Assembly: GCA_016806645.1 (NCBI GenBank)
Contig: JACSYO010002054.1
Span: 238,501-302,500 of the forward strand
DNA from: Ophiodon elongatus
Lineage: Eukaryota > Chordata > Actinopteri > Perciformes > Hexagrammidae
DNA length: 64,000 nt
Direction: 5' to 3'
Made by a program: the position numbers and the translations under genes. The stretch's first letter is position 1, and every line of letters begins with the position of its first letter. Of this stretch, positions 11,357 through 21,570 are shown in pieces. Below the pieces are notes generated by a model. It was given only the letters and a program-made list of their open reading frames with translations, made no database searches and was not told where the DNA came from.

Positions 11357-11360
11357 GTGT
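11322..11360. repeat. (TG)n microsatellite, about 19 units
   Basis: TG alternation with one GC substitution near its end. It is inverted relative to the CA tract 350 bp upstream. Confidence 0.95.
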
Positions 11361-12639
11361 CAACGATGGATATTTTTTTCCCCCATGCACTCAAACTTTT
11401 ATAACTTTTGGCAGAGACATACTGTATATGATGATGGGGTTTGGAACTATATCTCAGGGGCGAAGCTTCATGCAAGCAAACAACAAATACAAATAAATAA
11501 ATAGATAAAATGACAAAACAAAGCATTGTTATTTATTTTTTTTAAATAATTGTTTTCTTGATAAGATACACTCATTTGTAATCTTTTTTCTGGGCATTCC
11601 ACTCAGACAGCCTTATGTACAAAGCTACTTGTACATGTTTAATATCTCAGGGGTATTGCTTGGCCATTCACTCCATATTCTATTATCTCTTCAAAGATCC
11701 TTCTTCCACTGAGACATGTGCAAGGCTGTTCATTACCCAAATAATCAACTAGTGTGTATCTGGGGCCCCAGACCCTCCGGGGAGCCAATGAAACGGGGTT
11801 ATATAATCCCGTGAGCGTGATTACGATAGCTTGAACTCTTAGCACCAGATTAGGACCATAGCGGCGGAGCGGCTCCAAAAAGCCTGATGTGGTGTGAACG
11901 GCCAAAGGGGAACGTGCATCTTCCCAGACAGAAAACCAGAGGGAACATTTCAGTTGATTTATTTGGCCCATATAGTGCCCAGCTTTGACTGGCTGAGGCC
12001 ACAGAGAGGTGCACCAATAGTATGCATCACGATTGGACATCCGACTCTAAATTCTTATTTTAGAATGGGGGGTATGAAGCTGTCCCAGTATTGATGCTTT
12101 AACAACATCCATCTTGGCTCAACATGAAAGTGAGCTGGCAAAGGGACAAACATGTACTGATGTGAGATATTGCTATTGGCTAAGTTTTATAGACAGAAAA
12201 GCTTTGGGTTAAAAAGAGGAGACTCGGCTCTGCACCTTAAATGCCAGTCTGTTTTATTAAGCACAGGTTGCTATTGTGTTTTTTATCTGTTTACATCTTC
12301 TTAATCAGCTGACCTTCATCTTTCAAAATATCGGCTGTCATCTTCTGTTGATCTCTTTTCAATGAGGTGTTATTGTCTCTGAACCTTCTCTGAGCCTTCA
12401 TAGACATAGGGAAACATGGGGCACCGGTCGTTGTGCGGCATGCTTCAATTATCTTCAATTATTTTGCCACATTTAGCTCCAAACAACATTTATAAAAGCG
12501 GTGTGATTTATTCTTTGTTGTTTTTACTGGTGGTTTGCCAGCGCTCATTCTCTTCATTATGCTTTTATTACTTCCGCTGACCGTCAGTGTTACTTTATAT
12601 ATAAGCTAAATATTTAGTTACACCAAACACGTCTAGATT
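11361..12639. other. Non-coding stretch; one unexplained 133-codon minus-strand frame
   Basis: On the minus strand 11639-12040 is open for 133 codons. Its translation has no domain I recognise, its GC content is only slightly raised, and I see no polypyrimidine tract plus AG/GT pair that clearly frames it. I treat it as chance or as part of an unrecognised decayed repeat. Nothing else is seen in this stretch. Confidence 0.4.
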
Positions 12640-12740
12640 CAACATTTAGTATTTAGATTTAGATTAAATATTTATATTTAACATTTATATTTAATATTTA
12701 GATTTAATATTTAGATTTAATATTTAGATTTATATTTAAA
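12640..12740. repeat. Degenerate AT-rich tandem repeat, 13-bp period
   Basis: TTAATATTTAGAT repeats three times exactly at about 12690-12730, with diverged TATTTAACATTTA-like units before it. It is composed only of A, T and occasional G/C. Confidence 0.85.
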
Positions 12741-13361
12741 ACGTAACATTTTCTTACATTTGATATCTTTTTTACAAGAAATCTAAATAAGGCAAAGTTC
12801 ACAATTGTAAAACTGCTGTAAAGAATTCACACCACGTACTGTAAATCACCTGAGAGCTGCTAAGATGACCCAAAACCAGGAAAAGTTTTTTTTTCTGAGA
12901 ACCGCCATGAATAAGAGCACATTCAACAAGCTGATGACATTCTCTGGACTATAATGCACATCACACAGCATGTAATAAATTCAGGATTTAATCTATAGTT
13001 TGGGTCACACGCGATGATGTGCTGTAAAACCACATTGTGAGTTCTCAGAATGGAGCCAGTCTCAGTCCCATCATGGACAGTGGGTGCCTTCATTAGGGTA
13101 TAAAGAAAGTAAATGAACAGATGATATGACACCAGTTTTTTTTCCTTGCTGCCATGTTGTTTGATTCTGAAGATGCTGGGCCTGTGGGTGATTAGTGTCT
13201 AGTCTGGAGGAGAACAAATGTTCTAGGTAGATTTTGTGGATGCTCAAAATTAGCTATATCTCAGCCCATTTGCAATGATATCATATTCTATGTAACTAAC
13301 TCTGAAATGTAGTTGTAACTACTAATACAACACTCAGCATCACTGAGCATTTATATACGAG
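12741..13361. other. Non-coding stretch without recognisable gene
   Basis: Mixed AT-rich unique sequence with no exon, RNA gene or transposon terminus that I can support. Confidence 0.5.
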
Positions 13362-13416
13362 TAGCTGCTGTTTACTAGCTGCTGTTTACTAGCTGCTGTT
13401 TACTAGCTGCTGTTTA
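13362..13416. repeat. Tandem repeat, 14-bp period, 4 units
   Basis: TAGCTGCTGTTTAC is repeated in perfect tandem four times; the final unit ends TTTA. This is a small, recent-looking expansion. Confidence 0.95.
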
Positions 13417-14188
13417 TATGTCTGCTTCTTGCTCATGGCAGCATGAGAAAATATCCACAACGATTAACACAATTTTGAGACCAGGCCATAATAACAAGGG
13501 GTGCCTGCTGACCGAAGAGGATGGGGGATGTTATATAATTTGCTGAACAGATTAATATGTTTCTACGGGGCAGTACCAGATCAAAATATGGTCTGGACCA
13601 GTTTAAGCCGGTCAGCCCAGCGGGGGGAAGGACTCAGGTGTTTGTGGAGGCTGGTCAGTCGCTGCCGGGGGTCTTCAGATCAAAGCAGGCAGTCTGACTG
13701 GTTGATCAAGTACCATGCTAGTATCCTGAAGCACACATTGCTGGTCTCACCAGGAGGCGAGGCTCTGCAGCACTTTGTAGTTGCCAGGCTCCTGGGTGGT
13801 CTCTCCTCTCCCCGTGGGTCACATGTTGGACTGGGATCAGATAGAATCTCAGGACGAAGGTTAGCTCGTCCATTGCAAATCTTGATATTTTTGATGGACG
13901 TAAAGTGATTCTATATTATGTACTCATCAGTTTAAAATTGTCAATAATGTCTATGTTTATTTTCTCACTGAATTGTTTTCTATGTAAAATGATTGACTAA
14001 TCGATTGATCAATCAACCGATCGTTGTAACTTTATTATCTTGTGTATCAAATGTGAAGGAAGATAAATATTATGTTGGATTGTATGTGGCCTTTTGATTT
14101 ATATATTTCTTTTCACCAAGGTCTGCAAACCCTTTCCCAGTGATATGAACACAAAGAAGTTAATAAATAATGCATAGCCTGATTATAC
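13417..14188. other. Non-coding stretch; unassigned 135-codon plus-strand frame
   Basis: 13501-13908 is open on the plus strand and GC-richer than its surroundings, but its product resembles nothing I know and no flanking splice signals stand out. Near 13990-14025 a run of TGACTAATCGATTGATCAAT type resembles the tail of a decayed fish repeat. Confidence 0.4.
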
Positions 14189-14223
14189 ATGTCATATGTC
14201 ATGTATGAGATGACATATGACAT
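14189..14223. repeat. Perfect 14-bp inverted repeat
   Basis: ATGTCATATGTCAT (14189-14202) and ATGACATATGACAT (14210-14223) are exact reverse complements around a 7-base loop. Each arm itself contains the palindrome CATATG. Confidence 0.88.
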
Positions 14224-14802
14224 TTTCCATCATTACATGACAAACATGTTTAAATACAATACTTTAACTGACTGAACACATACAGTGTGTCATTATGAAA
14301 GCATGATGGTATCTTATTTTTCTCACTCAGTGTTTTCTTCCTCTCCATGTAAAGATGCTTCCTGGAGTACATGAACCTGATTGAACACAAAGCACTGAAC
14401 CCTGCAGGGAACCCTGCATGGAGGTCTTTGGGGCCTCTAAATGGATCTGAACTTTATGCTATCAGAGCCCTTCGACCAAAAAGAAACAAAAGAGCATGAA
14501 GAGCATTCTTAAGGACATCTACTTGTAATCTTTGGCAAGATTACAATGCAAACTCTGTGCATGTCCTCCTCATGTCAGCCTGTCCTCTGTGTACATACAT
14601 TGGCCTTTAAAGCAGCCTCAGAGTAGCAAAACACCCCTCCCCCATCCCCGCCTTTTGCCTCTCCCTCGTCCTCCCTTTCATCCCATCCACTTGGCTTGGG
14701 GACAAAAGGGACAATGTCGCATGCTGCGTCCCCCCTGGATCGCACTGTCATTTGAGAAAGAGGCTCCCGAACACCTTTATTTGCTCAGTAATAGATGTAG
14801 GC

Positions 14803-14818
14803 TGTGTGTGTGTGTGTG

Positions 14819-14861
<43 letters not shown>

Positions 14862-14909
14862 GAGTGTGTGTGCATGTGTGTGTAGGAGTGTGTGTGCATG
14901 TATGTGTGC
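14803..14909. repeat. (TG)n microsatellite with TAGGAG interruptions
   Basis: A long TG tract with one CG step, followed by two copies of a TAGGAGTGTGTGTGCATG unit. The Cys-Val and Thr-His open frames across it (14532-14861, 14752-14964 and 14777-15085 minus) are simple-sequence artefacts. Confidence 0.95.
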
Positions 14910-15014
14910 ACCCTCTCTCGGGCCTGCAATGTTCTCAGGAGTCTGGCCGGTGCATCAACATTAAGTATTGATAGTCCTGCTGGGCAAAATAACAGTAGAG
15001 GTGGAAGGGTTGTG

Positions 15015-15080
15015 CAGTGCTGGGAGATGAGGGGGAGGGGGAGGGGGGAAGGGAGAAAGGGGGGAGGGGGAGGCGGGGAA
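15015..15080 (+). repeat. G-rich purine run with G-quadruplex potential
   Basis: At least eight tracts of 3-6 guanines separated by single A or short A-rich spacers give an almost pure purine strand. Both G-quadruplex and triplex formation are plausible. It is the reason for the proline-rich minus-strand frames here. Confidence 0.75.
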
Positions 15081-16866
15081 CCCAAAGACGGAGAGAGGGC
15101 AGCGGGCTGTAGCCTGCCTTCCCTTGCTTTCCCCTCATGGTGTGTTCAGGACTTCTACAGTGCAGCCATAACTCCTGCCATACACCCTCCACCAGGGACT
15201 GAAATCAGCACTCGCCAAATGCCGACACCATTTGTCTTTGGCAGATAAATCAATAGTGTCACCTGCCACACTAGCTGGTAACTTTTTACACAGTTTGTTC
15301 AAACTTTTTTTTTTTTTTTTCATTACAATGCCTCAGTGATTTTGAGTTTTCTTTTGCCTTGGGGGTCCAGGTCTTGTTCTTAAACTTTTTCCCTCCTGAC
15401 CAGTGCTACAGTCTCTGATTGTGAGCCAATCAAAAGCAAAGAAAACTATGGCTCTGTTTCAAAAAAGGCTCTTGATTGGCTCCCTGTTCTGCTGACTGCC
15501 AATAAAGTGATATTGTTTCTGCGCTGCCTGGATGGTTAACTGGCCGGACTTTACCTGATAGTTAGTATCAAAATGTGAACATTTTACCTTGAATAGGTGT
15601 GTGTGTGTGTGGGGGGGGAGTGTGGGGGGGGTGGAATTGGGTTCCTCGTCATAATGGATTGTGGAGAGATGATTGAAGAGCTGTACTGTTCCTGTCTCTT
15701 TACGAAATGTTTCAGCCATAAGTGTGACAATGGTTCTTAGTGGGTTATTTTTAGATATGAGACCACCTATACTATTGCACTTTATATTACCCCCCTCCTC
15801 CACCCCATGTGCTAACTCATCATGTATTACACCTGTCCCCATATTGCAAAGACGGGATCTTTATCTCTCCGGTTTACCATGTCCTTTTAATTAACCCGCA
15901 GACAGGCTGCATTAATTTCCTCTATCTGGGGGGGTGTGGGGGGGGGGGGGTTGAGATGCATCGCTACCAGAGGGCGAAGATACATCAGGGCCGCTGCAAG
16001 TCACAGCCGCGTTCATGTTGATTCTAACATCGCTCACAGGCCGCCATCAAGCAGCCAATTTATCCCTTTTTTTCTGTTTCTTTAATATCTTGTCCCTCGC
16101 TTTGTTTCCATCACTTTTTCGTTCCTTCGTCCCCTCCTCCTCCCTTCCTCCTCTCCTCCTCCTCCCCTCCTCAGCCACCGCTCCTTCTAACCAAAAGCAC
16201 AATGGTTGCATCTGTCTGCATTCACTTGCAGTAGCTCAGCTCTAAAATTGGTCTAAGTGGCTACATAATGCACCATTTGCGACCTCGCCTGTTGGAACTG
16301 ACTCCGAGATCTGCAGGCCTGCATTCTTTTTTGTTCTCTTCCGACGTAAATAAATGGAGGCATCTGATATTTGCAGTAAATCTGTTGAAATGGAATGCCT
16401 CATTCCCAATGACAGTTTTCCTATTCAAGTGCAGCAACACCGAGCGTTTTCACATTTGTCCATACATGGATATTTATGTGCTACGTCTCTTTTCTCCTAC
16501 CTGTTTTAAGAAACATTTTCTCATGAGGCTTAAAAAAGTGTGGTTTTACAGCACAGAGGTTTTACACTCGTGTCATAATTTTAAGGCGGAAAACATATGA
16601 AAGGATTAACCAGCAATTGTCCTGGTTATAGCTCTACAGAACTGAAACCTTCTCTGAGCCTTTTGTCCTTTTCTTTCTTGCCAAATATTCCCATAGAAAC
16701 TGGACTATTCAATCTTAGTGAAAAGTTGGCTTGCAGAAACACTTAACCAAAGCGGATGCCACAAAACAGCCCAGAGTGCATCCATCTCATAAAGAAACAA
16801 TCATCACAAAGGCAACAAAGTGTGTCCTTGTGAAATTATATTGTGGACCTTTTTGGCTGTCTTCCA
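15081..16866. other. Non-coding stretch with several poly-G and pyrimidine runs
   Basis: No exon is supported. Low-complexity pieces include T14 at 15307-15320, a (GT)n to poly-G block at 15597-15635, a G-rich run at 15928-15951 and a pyrimidine-rich CTCCTCC stretch near 16130-16175. Short open frames over these pieces reflect composition only. Confidence 0.5.
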
Positions 16867-16893
16867 TTTTATTATTATTATTATTATTATTGT
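16867..16893. repeat. (TTA)n trinucleotide repeat
   Basis: About eight to nine TTA/ATT units in a row. Confidence 0.95.
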
Positions 16894-18605
16894 TTTATTT
16901 TCAGTTTGGGTCAGTCAACATGACACCTGTTCATTTGTCCTTGATATGAAAACAATGTAGTGTAAAAGCATAATTGTGTATGGTCATCCTCACCTTGTTG
17001 AGGGTTGTGCTGTGTGACTGGTGTGCTGAATAGTCATAAACGCCCCAGCTAAGTGTGCTCCCTGAAGGCACCGCACCAAATCAATGTCAACACGTCCACT
17101 GGGGGGTTTCAGCCTCGACCGGAGTACTCGTTCAACACAATGCACTGATATTTGCCCAGCTGGGACTCTCCCAGACACACATTACATGTTCCCGCTGCTT
17201 TTCACGGATACCGCTGCCCTGATGCATGGAGAGACACGGTGTGGTTATTTCCTTTCTTGGGTCACGACGGATGATCATTGCATTTTCCCAGCATGCCATT
17301 GGAGGAGCTTGTTTGAGTGTCGGCGGGGATGTTGGACACACCTCTGCTGAGGTCCTGGTGATGTTACTCTTGCATTAGGACCACTGCTGGGTAGCACACA
17401 TAGACAGATGCACACTAAGAGGAATTTTTCACCCAGAAAATGACCATATGTATATCAATTCCAGAAGAAAACTTTGTTTTTCTAACGTGCCTCCACGGTG
17501 AACGGAGGTCTCAGAAATGGAGACAAGTCTTGATGAAATTACCTTGTCTAAAAACGGCAAAACTATATGCTAAACAAGAATAACATGGTTTTAAATGAGT
17601 GCGTATGAGACCTGGATTATACTGCACCAGTTGAGTGAGTCTTTAAACACATGTTTTGATACTTTTGCTGTTAATAAACTATTTACTTCTCTTCGTTGAG
17701 ACTTTACTCCATTTTGTATCATCAGTTCAGAGTGGAGGTTTTCTTCAAAAATTCAAGGTAAGGCATGGCAAGTAATTAATATAAAAAATGGTCATTTTGT
17801 GTTTTGTGAATTATTCCTTTCAACAAAAGGAGTATAAAAGGAGTTTTTACTTGGAAAGTATGTTCTAAACATTTACAGTTCATGCAGTTTTCTGAATGTA
17901 AAGTATCTGGGGAAAAAAGTGTTCATGACACACAATTCACATTATCAATAATTCATGGACCTTTTAATAGCTTCTAGCTTAGTGTCTCTCATAGTAATTA
18001 TGTAAATATTCTGCCCAAATATAAACTGCTTAGGGATTTATGTGAGCCGAGCTCACAAGGTGTCTCTACACTTGTAGAAAAGAAAGTACTGAACGTTTCT
18101 GCTATGAAACCTAAACTCATGCACCTGAACTCATTATACTCAAGGCAACATGAGAGGCAAATGAGGAAATGTTTAAGATGATGGCTGAATCCATATCGCA
18201 GCATTCCAGGCAAAGTAGCACTTTCAAAGTTTAAACCCTCAGAAAAAGAAATAAATCAATGTTTTTCCATATTAAACAACTTCTCTCAGGCTGCAGTCTT
18301 GCCATCAGAGAATTCCATCTTGTTGTGAAACGTTCAGAAATTGCCTTCAAAAAGGGAACCATACTCGGCATTCCACTCCTATAAATCTTAGAATACACCA
18401 AGGACTGCTTGTCTGCGCAAGTATTTGATTCCTATAGTTTCTCTGTGCTAACAGTAATGACTGCGCTATTACACTAATCAGTGCACTAATGTTCTATTTG
18501 ACTGTTAAAAAGAACATTCCTGTGAACACCTAAAACACTACAAAGTACTCAGGTTGTTTGAATTTAGATTAGTGTTCTGCTCACTCTCCATCAAATACTA
18601 TATTT
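16894..18605. other. Non-coding stretch without recognisable gene
   Basis: Overlapping short frames on both strands at 16990-17350 coincide with a GC-richer patch, but none has a recognisable domain. The rest is unique AT-rich sequence. Confidence 0.5.
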
Positions 18606-18926
18606 GTGTGGTCTATACCAGTGTGTGGTCTATACCAGTGTGTGGTCTATACCAGTGTGGGGTCTATACCAGTGTGTGGTCTATACCAGTGTGGGGTCTA
18701 TACCAGTGTGTGGTCTATACCAGTGTGTTGTCTATACCAGTGTGTGGTCTATACCAGTATGTGGTCTATACCAGTATGTTGTCTATACCAGTATGTGGTC
18801 TATACCAGTGTGTGGTCTATACCAGTATGTGGTATATACCAGTGTGTGGTCTATACCAGTGTGTGGTTTATACCAGTGTGTGGTCTATACCAGTGTGTGG
18901 TCTATACCAGTGGGTGGTCTATACCC
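18606..18926. repeat. Minisatellite, 17-bp period, 19 units
   Basis: The consensus unit is GTGTGTGGTCTATACCA, tandemly arranged as one partial (15 bp) and 18 full units with no gaps. Variants are confined to a few positions: the third base (G or A, units 9-11 and 13), the sixth and seventh bases (T/G and G/T), and the tenth base (C, A or T). The TATACCA end is invariant except in the last unit. Because 17 is not a multiple of 3 and the unit has no stop in the plus direction, all three plus frames stay open and read the same 17-residue peptide period. The three overlapping 118-131 codon frames here are therefore a property of the array, not evidence of a gene. There are no unique spacers, so it is not a CRISPR array. 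Confidence 0.97.
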
Positions 18927-19464
18927 AAACTGTTTTCATGCCCCTATAGTCCTGATTTGAGGCTTCTAATGTTGAGCATCTGAAGGAGTTATTATCATGA
19001 GCTGAAACTAAATAATTGAATTAATACATCACCGTTAAACTTCCACAGTTGATAACTTACAATTACTTTTTTTGTATTGAAAGTTTCTGAGAATGTATGT
19101 TTGAATATGCAAATGAGGCATTATCTAATGGTAACTTTTGGTGTTAAGACTCCTTAAGAAAACTAAACTAAAAACAATATATACAATATAATATCGCCAT
19201 GGCAAAAAAAAACGAAGGCAAAGTAATTTCAGTTCAGTTCTAAATTCTCCTCTTCTGTAAAAGTCAAAACGTTTAGGATTAAGCCTCGACAAACTGACCT
19301 ACTGACACCGATGCCCGTTACCATAGTAACTCAGTCCTGCCTGTGTGTGCCTTGTGAGGGGGGGCCGCTGCTGCTGGAGGAGCCGCTGACTGGGTTTCCT
19401 CCGAGTAGCAAGTCACTGAAACGGTCTGGAAAGTCACAGCGAGAGAGTCTCCAAGTTGGCAACA

Positions 19465-19466
<2 letters not shown>
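18927..19466. other. Non-coding stretch; octamer site at 19107-19114
   Basis: ATGCAAAT (19107-19114) lies within a TTGAATATGCAAATGAGGCA context similar to the one at 29171. No gene is seen. Confidence 0.4.

Positions 19467-19524
<58 letters not shown>
19467..19524. repeat. (GT)n microsatellite, 29 units
   Basis: A pure GT dinucleotide repeat. It produces the Cys-Val and Thr-His open frames around it. Confidence 0.97.
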
Positions 19525-19527
<3 letters not shown>

Positions 19528-19688
19528 ACAATTAAAACACGACATTCCGTACATACTAATGTTGCAAGATGTTTGAATATGAAAAGAAACAAATGAACCA
19601 CATCCAATAACAAAAATAATGACAATAATAAGAAAATAGATTTCTCCTGAATGGGCAAAGGGCCAGGCCTGGAGCTCCATCAGTATTG

Positions 19689-19707
19689 GTGTGTGTGTGT
19701 GTGTGCA

Positions 19708-19761
<54 letters not shown>
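19689..19761. repeat. (GT)n microsatellite with one GCATGC interruption
   Basis: About 36 units in the same orientation as the array 165 bp upstream, interrupted once by GCATGC near 19705. The 173-codon minus-strand frame across both arrays (19318-19839) is an artefact. Confidence 0.96.
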
Positions 19762-19764
<3 letters not shown>

Positions 19765-21380
19765 AGATGAATGAGAAACAAATAAAGTGCTTTGTCTGCT
19801 AAGGTAGAAAATCACTATATACATGTAACTGCTTCCCATTTATCATTCCTCATTGTGTGCAACTGCTACTAAGAGCAGGGCAGGGAGGATGAGAAGATGA
19901 CAGACAGTCATACTTGCTGATATCAAGTGCATGCTGAGTGTCCCTGCCTATAAGCACAAAACATTGCACTCTGTGTTGTTGTAGCCTGCAAAGGTTGCTG
20001 CTGCTTCCTATGCACTACTTACTGCTATTACCTACAGCTTCCCAGTGATCGTGAGGACGTCACTAAGCAGATCACAGTGAGACAAGCTAAATAAAGTGCT
20101 GCTTTGCGGATGCACCTTCAGAGTGCATTAGGGTCGGGCCATATCGGAATTCACCTGCTGACAAACAACGATATAATCGTCCAATAAAAAGAAAAGCCAA
20201 AGACAGAGACAGATGCACCTAGATAGAAATGTCTTTGGACTGAGGACACAAGTGTTACAAGTATAGGGAGTAAGGGCTATTTTACACCAGAGGTCAATAA
20301 ATCAGATCAATCTACAGGTAGTAACTGCTCTAGTACAGTTTCGCCATCTTCGACTGACTCGTATTTTGTTGCCTTCACAGATGCTCAGATGATTAAGGGT
20401 TGATTGATTCTTGTGGGAGGAGTTTTGGTTCAGCTGCTCTTTGTGGATGGAGTCGTAGCAGACTGTTTTCTTTTGGAGTTTTTTAAGATGATTTTAAGAA
20501 GATTTATGGTGTTTCCGTCTTTAGTCCAGACTTGATTATCACACAGCTTTAATCACGTTGTTGAAGTTTCAAGGCTCTCCTTTCTGTTGGGTTTAAAACC
20601 AAAGAACAGCTTAACAGGCACATTGCTAACATGCTAACGAGAGCAGACAACTATTTTTTATCAATAACTTGTACAAACATTCGTACAGCAGTCCACCGGC
20701 TTCCACCTTCCACAAGCAAGGTTTACCAGGACCAGTACATTAGTACATTGCTTTTACCACCGTTAAACTGAAAACCACCACTTTCTCTGTGAGGGATACA
20801 ACGGAATTATTTGTGGCTACACTGTCCGTTTTAATATGACTTTTGTCCCATCAGCCAGACCACACGCTGAGGTTGTCTGGCCCCCGTTGAGTTCAGATCT
20901 CAGTGAGGTGTGGACAGCATGTGAACTCAATCCAGACAATTTATCAAATGTAGGTCCCCATCATCTTCCCTCTCCGATTACTATCTGATCTGGGAGGTCT
21001 CATTGAAGTGTCGGTGTAGGACACACACACACACATGTGGACACTGCTGAGCTGTGATCTGGAGCATCCCGTCTCAGAAGCCTCATTAAAAAGACGATTG
21101 TAACCAGGGCTGTCTGTCCATGTGAAGATCCAGATGCAGAGTCCACACTGAGCCATGATTAAGCCTTTGAAGAGCCACATGCATAGAAATCCTTGAAAAT
21201 GACTGAACTTTAACATCCACATTATGAAAGTAATCACTAATCTCCATGAAGCAGTATTTGTATGTTATGACCCATCTCTATCCCCCATTGCTTGCGTCTT
21301 TCCAACTTTGCTCTCTTACATCTGCAGCATTCGAAGTTAAAACAGTGGCTGCAACAAAGATTACTCCGCAGCCCCCCAGG
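19762..21380. other. Non-coding stretch without recognisable gene
   Basis: No supportable exon, RNA gene or transposon terminus. 20620-20640 contains a GCTAACATGCTAACG motif of the type scattered in fish repeats. Confidence 0.5.
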
Positions 21381-21570
21381 AACAAATGTGAATTATTAAT
21401 ACACAAACACATTAGCGGAGGATTATCGGCTGTGCATTGAGCTGTCAACTGGCTGCAGCTGTGATTGGCAGATTAGTGCCCATTTGTCTGTGTAGGGATT
21501 ATGGCATTGGCTGGGATGCCAGGCGCTACGCTTTGTAGACGTGCACACATGCTATGGCATGTTTACATTT
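21381..21570. other. Candidate conserved non-coding block
   Basis: A compact block with AATTATTAATACACAAACAC, CAGCTGTGATTGGCAG and repeated CTGCAG/CAGCTG cores. This is the homeodomain plus E-box plus CCAAT mix often seen in fish developmental enhancers. This is inference from texture only, since no alignment is available. Confidence 0.25.

Noticed and set aside
11639..12040. A 133-codon minus-strand frame as an exon
   Set aside because: No recognisable domain, no clear splice acceptor and donor, and plausible by chance in 64 kb.
13501..13908. A 135-codon plus-strand frame as a gene
   Set aside because: Unrecognised product and no supporting signals; the raised local GC explains its length.
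14532..15085. Proline-rich or Cys-Val frames on both strands
   Set aside because: Caused by the TG array and the adjacent G-rich purine run.
18606..18926. A CRISPR-like regular repeat array
   Set aside because: Units are contiguous with no spacers, the setting is a vertebrate genome, and there are no cas genes.
18554..18983. Three overlapping plus-strand frames of 118-131 codons
   Set aside because: They are the three frames of the 17-bp minisatellite; the repeat has no plus-direction stop, so openness is automatic.
19318..19839. A 173-codon minus-strand frame
   Set aside because: It runs through two (GT)n arrays and consists largely of Thr-His repeats.
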